A stretch of 5,628 nucleotides of DNA, taken from NCBI GenBank assembly GCA_002388885.1, contig DGNI01000038.1, positions 1 to 5,628 of the forward strand. Reading direction: 5' to 3'. How positions within the stretch are numbered: position 1 is the stretch's first letter; every line of letters starts with the position of its first letter. Origin of the DNA: Parvularculaceae bacterium UBA4496. Lineage in GTDB: Bacteria > Pseudomonadota > Alphaproteobacteria > Caulobacterales > Parvularculaceae. Positions 1-5,226 of the stretch are shown here, piece by piece. The notes under the pieces are model-generated. The model was not told where the DNA came from. It saw only the letters and a program-made list of their open reading frames with translations, and made no database searches. Position numbers and translations under genes: made by a program.

Positions 1-143
1 GCGGGCCCCGGCCTGTCAGCAGTCTCCGCGCCATGCTGCCAAGATATTGAAATTCCTTGGCGATTTTTGATTCAAAGCGTCCTGTCAAGCTTGCGGATTA
101 TCAAAAACTGTCCGTCCATAAAAGGCGCACCCAGTACTTTGTT

Positions 144-148
144 GAGGG
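144..148 (+). promoter_or_regulatory. Ribosome binding site that decides the usg start
   Basis: GAGGG lies 7 nt upstream of the ATG at 156 and only 1 nt from the ATG at 150, so it favours 156. The farther upstream in-frame TTG at 57 has no comparable purine-rich site before it. Confidence 0.55.
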
Positions 149-155
149 TATGCGT

Positions 156-425
156 ATGCGTTCAGAACTGTCATTCAAGAAGCAGATGCTCGGTTATCGT
201 CTGGCCACGGCGGAAATTCTCTACCATCTCCCCGATCATCCGAAGCTCCTTCAGTCCTATGTCTGGCAGGACTATGACATCGCGCCGTCCTATCCGGTGC
301 TCTCCCGGTTCCTCGATTTCTGGACCAGCGAGCTCGAAGGCCCGATCCATTCGGTACGCCTCGCCGGCAAGCAGATCATCGGCGCGGCGGAGCTAAGGAC
401 CGTCAGTGCGTTCGGGTTGAACTAG
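156..425 (+). CDS. usg: Usg family protein (small alphaproteobacterial protein)
   Basis: This 89-residue soluble protein has the Usg-family core (Pfam Usg / COG5425): a segment reading LGYRLATAEILYHLPDHP, then SYVWQDYD, then RFLDFW, then ELEGPIHSVR. It fills nearly the whole protein. Usg was named from the 'unknown short gene' next to trpF in alphaproteobacteria and is sometimes annotated as a possible phosphoribosylanthranilate isomerase subunit; its biochemical role is not established. I chose the ATG at 156 because GAGGG sits 7 nt upstream and the resulting length matches family members of about 90 residues. The frame stays open back to a TTG at 57 (122 residues), but the extra N-terminus does not look like the family. 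The stop is TAG at 423-425, 10 bp before the stop of the convergent TPR gene. No trpF, trpB or trpA is visible in the window, although the left side is cut off. Confidence 0.85.
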   Translation: MRSELSFKKQMLGYRLATAEILYHLPDHPKLLQSYVWQDYDIAPSYPVLSRFLDFWTSELEGPIHSVRLAGKQIIGAAELRTVSAFGLN

Positions 426-441
426 GCGTCGCGCACTAGTT
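405..441. repeat. Inverted repeats at the convergent gene ends
   Basis: Two small dyads overlap here. AGTGCG (405-410) pairs with CGCACT (432-437), and AACTAG (420-425) pairs with CTAGTT (436-441) across a 10-nt loop. They share bases 436-437, so they exclude each other. The second contains the stop codons of both convergent genes, because each gene ends in AAC TAG. A hairpin could form in the RNA from either strand and act as a weak bidirectional 3' end. There is no T-tract, so a classical Rho-independent terminator is not supported. Confidence 0.3.
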
Positions 442-1797
442 GTTCATCAGCATGTTAAAACGACGCTGTTCTAATATCGCCCTTTGTTTCTCACCTGCCT
501 CTTCACAAAGGCTCGGGGTGTAAATCGAGCAATCGTCCGTCTCGGTAAGGGCTCCGTCGAGGCTTTCGAGCAGATTCGCCGCGTCTATATCCGGCGGCGC
601 AGCAATCTTACCGACAACTACGTGCTTCTCGGTTGTTTGGTGGTTCTGATGATCGATGTCCGGATTTTTCCAGCACGTCGCACAGAGTGTCTGGTACTGT
701 TCAGAGTGTGAATAGATGACAGCATCGGAAGGCAGCGCCGCGCTTTTTTCCATGATTTCGAATTCACGCGATTGCGTCCCTGCAAAATCGAAAAATTGAT
801 AGTTCAGACGTTTCAGAGTCGCGAGGTGAGGGAAAACCGCGACATCTTTATCGCCGTATTTATGATACGTGACCGGCGCCCCGTCGAAAAGAACAACGTC
901 TCCGTAGTTGACGCCAAGATTTTGATAAAGAACGCTGCGAATAATTCCGTGGCAAGGGCTCAGGCGTTCAACCCAGACCGTTTCCTCAAAGCCCGGGTCA
1001 TCATTTTCAGCGCTACGTTCCGCCAAGGGCCGTTCCGCAAGGCGGACCTTGCACTGGGGATAGCGTCCTTCGGGCAAATCAAACCGGCCAAGCTCAAGTT
1101 TGTTGCCTTTGCGCTTCCACAAATCGAGGGCGGTTTGACCATCGCCAGCGCCGGTTGCGCAGATTCCAAGATTCCACTCTACTGCGTCGGCGGACTTGCC
1201 GGCCAATTTAATTGCTATCCGGTTTTGCTCTGCACCTTCACGGAAGCGCCCGCGGGTTTTCAGGAACAGTCCGTACCCGTAATGCCGTCCACTATTGTTT
1301 GGATCGAGTTCGATCATGCTTTTGTAAGCGCTCTCGGCTGCATTATCGGCTTTTCGCCCTGCCATCCGAGCCGCTGTCGCCAATCCCTGAAGAACGGCGG
1401 ATTCATTGTCTGAGTAACGGGCGTCCCGAGCTGCTTTTGAAAGTGTTTCAATTACACGTTGAAATAAAGGATGATCAGGGGCAGGGCGATTGAGAAAATT
1501 GATCTCGCAAGCCTCCTCAAGCGCATGGCCAAGCTTGCTGATAATCTCGATATCTTTTGAGAAAGCGTTTTCGATGTCGTTAAGAATTGCCAGAGTGTTT
1601 TCGGCTGACAGGCGACCTTCATCAACAAATTTTAAAAGCGCAACTGCCGCCGTGCGTTGTTTCGGTTGAATATCGATGACCGGCGCCAAGCCTTTCAAGG
1701 CTTCTTCTTCATTCCCTGACTTAGCGGCTGTGCGCGCCGCCTCGAGCGCGTCGTTGATATCCGTTTCAGACAGCACGCGTTTGAGAAAGTTTAACAC
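436..1797 (-). CDS. TPR-repeat protein with unrecognised C-terminal domain
   Basis: A 453-residue protein with no signal peptide or membrane segment, so probably cytoplasmic. Helical TPR-like units are visible at about residues 13-46, 133-166, 167-200 and 204-235; the best has Y-G-Y-G-L-F-L-K-x-R-G-R-F-R-E-G-A (173-189). Residues about 241-400 form a different, mixed domain with PEGRYPQC, VWVERLSPCHG (274-284), NYGDVVLFDGAPV (297-309) and a CATC pair (372-375). I recall similar TPR plus 'YGDVVL.DGAPV' proteins from other bacteria, myxobacteria among them, but know no function. C248, C282/H283, C372 and C375 could bind a metal or form a redox site; this is inference. The start is GTG, with a weak GGA about 7 nt upstream. 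The gene stands alone, convergent with usg and divergent from the protease gene. TPR arrays usually bind protein partners; the partner is unknown. Confidence 0.8.
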   Translation of the reverse strand: MLNFLKRVLSETDINDALEAARTAAKSGNEEEALKGLAPVIDIQPKQRTAAVALLKFVDEGRLSAENTLAILNDIENAFSKDIEIISKLGHALEEACEINFLNRPAPDHPLFQRVIETLSKAARDARYSDNESAVLQGLATAARMAGRKADNAAESAYKSMIELDPNNSGRHYGYGLFLKTRGRFREGAEQNRIAIKLAGKSADAVEWNLGICATGAGDGQTALDLWKRKGNKLELGRFDLPEGRYPQCKVRLAERPLAERSAENDDPGFEETVWVERLSPCHGIIRSVLYQNLGVNYGDVVLFDGAPVTYHKYGDKDVAVFPHLATLKRLNYQFFDFAGTQSREFEIMEKSAALPSDAVIYSHSEQYQTLCATCWKNPDIDHQNHQTTEKHVVVGKIAAPPDIDAANLLESLDGALTETDDCSIYTPSLCEEAGEKQRAILEQRRFNMLMNN

Positions 1798-1945
1798 AAG
1801 CGTTTCCGTAATTTGCTTTCAAAAGGTCGGAGATTTTCCTGCTGAAAATCTGGCATGCTAAGAGCACAGTTTCATATACATTTTTTGAATAACCCTGAAT
1901 AACGTCCTCGAATAGGATAAACCACGCCCGCCACCCTTTCCCCCA

Positions 1946-1956
1946 AACTTGAATTC
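1946..1956. repeat. Direct repeat copy 1 (AACTTGAATTC)
   Basis: Exact 11-bp match to 2095-2105 in the same orientation, 149 bp apart, both within the divergent intergenic region. The match ends sharply on both sides. Each copy contains the palindrome GAATTC. It may be a paired operator site; chance identity is possible. Confidence 0.35.
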
Positions 1957-2069
1957 CAGGCGTTATTGCTGCGCCCGGTTTGCGCCCGCAGGCGAGGGCA
2001 TTTGGCGGAGCGGGGCAAGCGATGATTTTTTGGCGCTTTTTCGTCCCGGACCTCAAAACTACGCGTCAG

Positions 2070-2092
2070 TTTTTTGTCGCGAACACAAAAAA
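2070..2092. promoter_or_regulatory. A/T-rich dyad, possible operator or hairpin
   Basis: TTTTTTGT (2070-2077) and ACAAAAAA (2085-2092) are perfect 8-bp inverted arms around the 7-nt centre CGCGAAC. The arms extend by three further pairs (TCA 2066-2068 with TGA 2093-2095) if G2069 is bulged. The site lies 56 bp upstream of the protease start and next to the direct repeat at 2095, a typical place for a dimeric repressor or activator to bind. The regulator is unknown. Confidence 0.4.
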
Positions 2093-2094
2093 TG

Positions 2095-2105
2095 AACTTG
2101 AATTC
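2095..2105. repeat. Direct repeat copy 2 (AACTTGAATTC)
   Basis: Second exact copy of the 11-bp repeat at 1946-1956. It overlaps the candidate -35 TTGAAT (2098-2103) and starts 2 bp after the A/T-rich dyad, so a protein bound here could block or recruit RNA polymerase. Confidence 0.35.
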
Positions 2106-2128
2106 GGATTCATTATATGCCATATAGA
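2098..2128 (+). promoter_or_regulatory. Weak candidate promoter for the protease gene
   Basis: TTGAAT (2098-2103) resembles a -35 box. The possible -10 boxes are CATATA (2121-2126, 17-bp spacing) or the better TATAGA (2123-2128, 19-bp spacing). The TATAGA choice would put the transcript start just before the AGGAAAGAG ribosome site at 2140, giving a very short leader. TATATG at 2114-2119 is another -10-like string without a partner. None is a strong consensus. Confidence 0.2.
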
Positions 2129-2139
2129 TGCGCGATCGC

Positions 2140-2148
2140 AGGAAAGAG
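2140..2148 (+). promoter_or_regulatory. Ribosome binding site that decides the protease start
   Basis: AGGAAAGAG directly precedes the ATG at 2149, with AGGA 5 nt from it. The earlier in-frame ATG at 2128 has no Shine-Dalgarno-like sequence and overlaps the possible -10 box. Confidence 0.55.
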
Positions 2149-2913
2149 ATGGTAATTCCGTTGGAAACGCTCGGCTTTGATACGGCAATTGACTGGCGCG
2201 GTCTGACGCGCGCGGACCTGCTCATCCTCGTCGTGCTGGTCATTGTCTGGCCGATATACAGTTACATCAGTATGAAACTGAATCCGCCGGAAAAGATCCG
2301 ACATGATCCGAATATTCGGCTCGACTCTTACAACCTGATCATCCTGCAGCTTTGGTGTTTTGCAACGGCCATTATCGGCGTCTGGATATGGGTGGATCGC
2401 CCATTTGGAATGCTCGGTTTCCGGCACATGCTTGATACGCCCACTAAAGTGACCTGGGCGGTCGCCGCTATCATGATAGCGTTCAGCGCGTTTCATCTCG
2501 TGCAGGTTTTTTTCAGCAGCAAGGCGCGCCAAAAATTTGCAGGCCAGCTTCGGGACGTTGGCGAACTCACAGAGATCTTGATGCCGAGAACCGGTAAGGA
2601 ATACCGGCGCAGCATGCTTGTCGCCGTCACCGCGGGCATCACCGAGGAGATTATTTTCAGGGGCTATATCATCTGGGCCCTGAGTTTGTTCGTGCATCCT
2701 TATGCGGCAGGAGCGCTATCGATTTTGGTGTTCGTGCTCTTGCATCTTTACCAGGAACGGGCCGGCCTCATACAGGTGACCATATTCGCGGTAATTGCGA
2801 CGATCATGTATCTGGTTTCTGGGTCGTTATGGCCAGTGATCGTTCTGCACATCGGCGTCGATATCCTGAATATCAGTCTTGCCTGGAAAGTTGGCCAGGA
2901 AACCCGGCAGTGA
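2149..2913 (+). CDS. CPBP family intramembrane metalloprotease (CAAX/Abi)
   Basis: A 254-residue polytopic membrane protein with the three conserved motifs of the CPBP/Abi family (Pfam PF02517, related to Rce1): EEIIFR with E166, E167 and R171; F195-x3-H199; and H234-x3-D238. These Glu/His residues form the catalytic metal site in the family. About seven hydrophobic segments can be seen, near 24-42, 60-83, 101-122, 156-180, 185-201, 206-222 and 225-245. All active-site motifs are intact, so it is probably active. Bacterial members cleave peptides within or near the membrane, and some give bacteriocin self-immunity or process secreted peptides; the substrate here is unknown. The start at 2149 is chosen for its ribosome site (seven residues shorter than the ATG at 2128). 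It lies 120 bp upstream of the lipid block on the same strand and may be co-transcribed with it. No bacteriocin-like small gene is visible nearby. Confidence 0.88.
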   Translation: MVIPLETLGFDTAIDWRGLTRADLLILVVLVIVWPIYSYISMKLNPPEKIRHDPNIRLDSYNLIILQLWCFATAIIGVWIWVDRPFGMLGFRHMLDTPTKVTWAVAAIMIAFSAFHLVQVFFSSKARQKFAGQLRDVGELTEILMPRTGKEYRRSMLVAVTAGITEEIIFRGYIIWALSLFVHPYAAGALSILVFVLLHLYQERAGLIQVTIFAVIATIMYLVSGSLWPVIVLHIGVDILNISLAWKVGQETRQ

Positions 2914-3021
2914 GCGCGCAGCAGCCTTGATTGCCGGCCCCGGGCTTTGCGGGCGGATCAAACCTGTCTGTTGCGGCTCGCAAAATCTCGCGGAATCTGT
3001 CTAATTGCGCAGGAATTGCGA

Positions 3022-3026
3022 GAGGG
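3022..3026 (+). promoter_or_regulatory. Ribosome binding site supporting a TTG start
   Basis: GAGGG lies 7 nt before the TTG at 3034. Translation from there gives an N-terminus (PTIYDLKPKFQALLRP) that lines up with the start of E. coli YnbA as I recall it. The farther upstream TTG at 2947 lacks a good site and would add 29 residues unlike the family. Confidence 0.55.
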
Positions 3027-3033
3027 CGATCCG

Positions 3034-3648
3034 TTGCCAACGATCTACGACCTAAAACCGAAGTTTCAGGCGCTGTTGCGTCCGGTTTGCAGCGCGCTGG
3101 CGAAGGGTGGCGTCACCGCCAATCAGGTAACGCTTGCGGCGTTCGGCTTGAGCCTGACGCATGGCGCGGCGAATGCTGCGACGGGCGGGGCGGCGTGGGT
3201 GCTATGGTCGCTGCCGGTTGTGCTTTTTATCCGTATGGCGATGAACGCCGTCGACGGGATGCTGGCGCGGGAGTTCGGACAGAAGTCGAACCTTGGCGCC
3301 ATCCTGAACGAATTGACGGATGTGTTGTCCGACGCTGCACTTTATCTGCCATTTGCATTCATTACGGGCGTGCCTCCGGCGCTGATTGTCGCCGCGGTTC
3401 TCTTTGGAGTCGTTGCGGAAACGACTGGAGTTGTCGGGGTGCAGATTGGCGCCTCGCGGCGCTATGATGGGCCCTTCGGCAAATCGGACCGCGCTTTTTT
3501 CTTCGGCGCACTCGCGCTGTTGCTTTTATTTTTTGAACCGGGGCGGTGGAGCACGGTATTGATTGCTTTCGCGGCGGCGCTAGGCCTGGCCACTATCGTC
3601 AACCGTGAGCGAATGGCTTTAAGGGAAATCCGTAATGGAAACGCCTGA
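3034..3648 (+). CDS. ynbA: YnbA-like CDP-alcohol phosphatidyltransferase
   Basis: A 204-residue integral membrane enzyme of the CDP-alcohol phosphatidyltransferase family (PF01066). The family displaces CMP from a CDP-linked lipid, usually CDP-diacylglycerol, with an alcohol to form a phosphodiester lipid. The signature is N71-x2-D74-G75-x2-A78-R79-x8-G88-x3-N92-x3-D96, followed by D100. The usual first and third Asp are Asn here. E. coli YnbA has, from memory, the same Asn positions and shares NxxDGMLARE, LGAILNE, ALYLPF and PFGKSDRA, so this marks the YnbA subgroup, not decay. Hydrophobic segments flank and follow the motif. The start is TTG with GAGGG 7 nt upstream; the length matches YnbA (about 200 residues). 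The stop overlaps the next gene by 14 nt. The alcohol acceptor is unknown; PG, PS or PI synthesis is not supported by the motif. Confidence 0.85.
   Translation: MPTIYDLKPKFQALLRPVCSALAKGGVTANQVTLAAFGLSLTHGAANAATGGAAWVLWSLPVVLFIRMAMNAVDGMLAREFGQKSNLGAILNELTDVLSDAALYLPFAFITGVPPALIVAAVLFGVVAETTGVVGVQIGASRRYDGPFGKSDRAFFFGALALLLLFFEPGRWSTVLIAFAAALGLATIVNRERMALREIRNGNA
3622..3626 (+). promoter_or_regulatory. Ribosome binding site inside the ynbA-like 3' end
   Basis: AGGGA is 8 nt before the ATG at 3635 and lies inside the preceding coding region. It supports the overlapping start and translational coupling of the cytidylyltransferase gene. Confidence 0.5.
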
Positions 3649-4591
3649 CGGATTGTCAGACCGGGTTTTATGGGCCATCGGCGCCATTTATGCGCTGCTG
3701 ATCGCCGCCAGTATCGTCACCGCGATATTGAGACAACGAAGCCCGGGAGAGGGGACAAACGAGCTGTCGCGGCGCGTGACGTCGTGGTGGTTCATGATCA
3801 CCATTTTCACTATCGCGATCGTTACCAACCGGATCGTCTCGACAGTGTTTCTCGGCTTCATGACGTTTCTGGCGTTCAAAGAATATATCTCGCTCATCCA
3901 GACGCGGCGCGTCGACCGGCTCATTCTTCTCTTCGCCTATCTTGCGATCCCCGTGCAGTTCACTTTCGCGCATATGAACAGTTACGGGCTCTTTCTCGTG
4001 TTCATCCCGGTCTGGATGTTTCTGTTCTTCCCCATGGCGATGACGCTCACCGGCAAAACCGAAGGGTTTTTACGCGCGGTTGGGACGCTGAGTTGGGGGC
4101 TGATGATCACCGTCTTCGCGCTCAGCCATACGGCCATGCTGCTGGCGGCGGACGATGCGGTGGCCGGCCCTGCCGGCGGGGCAGGGCTGTTGTTATTCCT
4201 TGTGGCGCTGACCCAGTTTAACGACGTGGCGCAATTCACCTGGGGCAAGCTTTTCGGCCGGCACAAGATCGTGCCGAAAGTCAGCCCGAAGAAAACCTGG
4301 GAGGGATTTCTCGGCGGGCTCGGCTCGACCATAATACTCGCAGCGATTGCCGGTCCGTTCCTCACGCCGCTGCCGTTTTATTATGCGGCGCTTGCCGGCG
4401 GGATGATCGCGATTGCGGGCTTTCTCGGGGACATCACGATTTCAGCGTTCAAGCGCGATCTCGGCGTCAAGGACTCCGGCGGGCTTATTCCGGGGCATGG
4501 CGGCATTCTCGACCGCGTCGACAGTCTCACCTATGCGGCGCCGGTGTTCTATCACGCCATGCATTTCTTTGCGTTCAGCGGGCGGATCTAA
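3635..4591 (+). CDS. ynbB: YnbB/CdsA-like phosphatidate cytidylyltransferase
   Basis: A 318-residue polytopic membrane protein of the CdsA family (PF01148), which makes CDP-diacylglycerol from CTP and phosphatidic acid at the inner membrane. The complete CdsA signature spans S270-D296: S-A-F-K-R, then K279-D280, H288-G289-G290 and D293-R294-V-D296. Upstream are D197 in FNDVAQFTWGK and K215-VSPKKTWEG-G224, both typical. About eight hydrophobic segments are visible. Features such as TSWWF, FLAFKEY, LSWGLMITVFALSH and ALTQFNDVAQ agree with E. coli YnbB as I recall it, rather than with housekeeping CdsA, and YnbB is likewise next to YnbA. The ATG overlaps the preceding gene by 14 nt, and the stop overlaps the next start as TAATG. 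It probably supplies CDP-DAG to its neighbour. The residues needed for activity look intact. Confidence 0.88.
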   Translation: METPDGLSDRVLWAIGAIYALLIAASIVTAILRQRSPGEGTNELSRRVTSWWFMITIFTIAIVTNRIVSTVFLGFMTFLAFKEYISLIQTRRVDRLILLFAYLAIPVQFTFAHMNSYGLFLVFIPVWMFLFFPMAMTLTGKTEGFLRAVGTLSWGLMITVFALSHTAMLLAADDAVAGPAGGAGLLLFLVALTQFNDVAQFTWGKLFGRHKIVPKVSPKKTWEGFLGGLGSTIILAAIAGPFLTPLPFYYAALAGGMIAIAGFLGDITISAFKRDLGVKDSGGLIPGHGGILDRVDSLTYAAPVFYHAMHFFAFSGRI

Positions 4592-5226
4592 TGACGCGCG
4601 TGTTGCAGGTCTTGTTTTTTGTTCTTGTGGTGCGGCCAGTGTTGCTTGTGATTCTCGGCATGAACGTACGCGGGCGCGAGCATCTGCCAGAAAAAGGCCC
4701 GGCGATCATCGCCGCCAATCACAATTCGCATCTCGATACGCTGACCTTGATGGCGCTTTTCCCACTGAAAGATCTGCATCGCCTGCGCCCCGCCGCCGCC
4801 GCCGATTATTTTCTATCGAACAAATGGCTGGCCTGGTTTGCAACCAACATTATCGGCATCATTCCACTCACGCGCGGCGGCGTACGCAAAAACCCGCTCG
4901 CCGATCTCGAAGCTGCGCTCGACCGCGACGAGATTCTCATACTCTTTCCCGAGGGCTCACGCGGCGAGCCGGAACAGCGCGCGGAATTCAAGCGCGGCGT
5001 TGCCTATCTCGCAAAAGCGCGCCCGCAAGTTCCGGTCTATCCTGTATTCATGCACGGGCTCGGCAAGGCGCTGCCACGCGGTAGCCTTGTCCTTGTACCT
5101 TTCAATTGCGACGTCATTGCTGGCGCGGCGATCCGGTGGACGGGCGATACTGGCCCGTTCATGGAAGAGCTTGAGATAAACATGAACGCACTTGCAGCGC
5201 AGGGACAATTCCAGCCATGGGAGTAA
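4591..5226 (+). CDS. PlsC-like 1-acylglycerol-3-phosphate acyltransferase
   Basis: A 211-residue member of the PlsC/LPLAT family (PF01553), which transfers an acyl group from acyl-ACP or acyl-CoA to lysophosphatidic acid to make phosphatidic acid. All four family blocks are present: NHNSHLD with the catalytic pair H44 and D49; G89-IIPLTR-R95; F119-PEGSRG-G125; and V147-PVYP-P151. A hydrophobic N-terminal stretch at about residues 4-24 probably anchors it to the inner membrane. The length is on the short side but normal for PlsC-like proteins. The start ATG shares one base with the upstream stop (TAATG), with GGCGGA a few nt before, so translation is likely coupled. It is probably a dedicated paralogue feeding the adjacent cytidylyltransferase rather than the housekeeping plsC, though this is inference. 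Its acceptor could be another lysolipid. Confidence 0.87.
   Translation: MTRVLQVLFFVLVVRPVLLVILGMNVRGREHLPEKGPAIIAANHNSHLDTLTLMALFPLKDLHRLRPAAAADYFLSNKWLAWFATNIIGIIPLTRGGVRKNPLADLEAALDRDEILILFPEGSRGEPEQRAEFKRGVAYLAKARPQVPVYPVFMHGLGKALPRGSLVLVPFNCDVIAGAAIRWTGDTGPFMEELEINMNALAAQGQFQPWE

Larger units (their letters stand above)
1798..2148. other. Divergent intergenic region (351 bp)
   Basis: This stretch separates the minus-strand TPR gene from the plus-strand protease gene and must hold the 5' ends of both. Apparent reading frames inside it on the minus strand (for example 1872-2243 and 1766-2056) run into the neighbouring genes, match no family I know and have no good ribosome sites, so I see no gene here. 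The visible structure is an A/T-rich dyad at 2070-2092 and an 11-bp direct repeat near each end of the right-hand part. Several T- or A-runs lie at 2027-2042 and 2070-2092. For the TPR gene, a weak TATATG-like -10 lies on the minus strand near 1873-1880, without a convincing -35. Confidence 0.6.

Noticed and set aside
57..155. Longer N-terminus of usg starting at a TTG at 57
   Set aside because: No ribosome site before it, the extra 33 residues do not resemble the family, and the ATG at 156 has GAGGG at ideal spacing.
1..155. Possible upstream gene or promoter at the left edge
   Set aside because: Plus-strand frames 2 and 3 close at 68-70 and 48-50 with short unrecognisable tails, and a minus-strand frame from the ATG at 34 is too short to judge. 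No convincing -35/-10 pair was found.
772..1413. 213-codon plus-strand open frame
   Set aside because: It lies wholly inside the minus-strand TPR gene, whose product has clear repeats; the plus-strand translation matches nothing I know.
2081..2097. LexA-like box GAAC...GAAC
   Set aside because: The alphaproteobacterial SOS box is GAAC-N7-GAAC (GTTC-N7-GTTC); here the spacing is N9, so it does not fit.
1766..2243. Minus-strand open frames across the divergent region
   Set aside because: They have no family resemblance and overlap the TPR start or the protease 5' end; they cover sequence better explained as promoter DNA.
2113..2697. 194-codon minus-strand frame opposite the protease gene
   Set aside because: Shadow of the CPBP gene, whose motifs are intact on the plus strand; the product is rich in H, D and R, as expected of antisense frames.
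2930..2985. Possible terminator or promoter between the protease and YnbA-like genes
   Set aside because: GC-rich self-complementary strings and the small dyad TTGCG-GCT-CGCAA (2971-2983) are present, but no stem is followed by a T-tract and no well-spaced -35/-10 pair was found.
2931..3467. 178-codon plus-strand frame over the YnbA-like gene
   Set aside because: Out-of-frame shadow rich in R, G and C; the other frame carries the CDP-alcohol transferase motif.
4163..4180. GCCGGC...GCCGGC hairpin inside the cdsA-like gene
   Set aside because: It encodes an Ala/Gly/Pro loop in GC-rich coding DNA, with no T-tract; explained by codon use.
4790..4805. GCC trinucleotide run in the plsC-like gene
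   Set aside because: Short in-frame Ala codon run between motifs I and II; common in GC-rich coding sequence and not disruptive.
4413..5084. 223-codon plus-strand frame spanning the cdsA-like/plsC junction
   Set aside because: Ser/Arg-rich shadow; the two real frames have full catalytic signatures.
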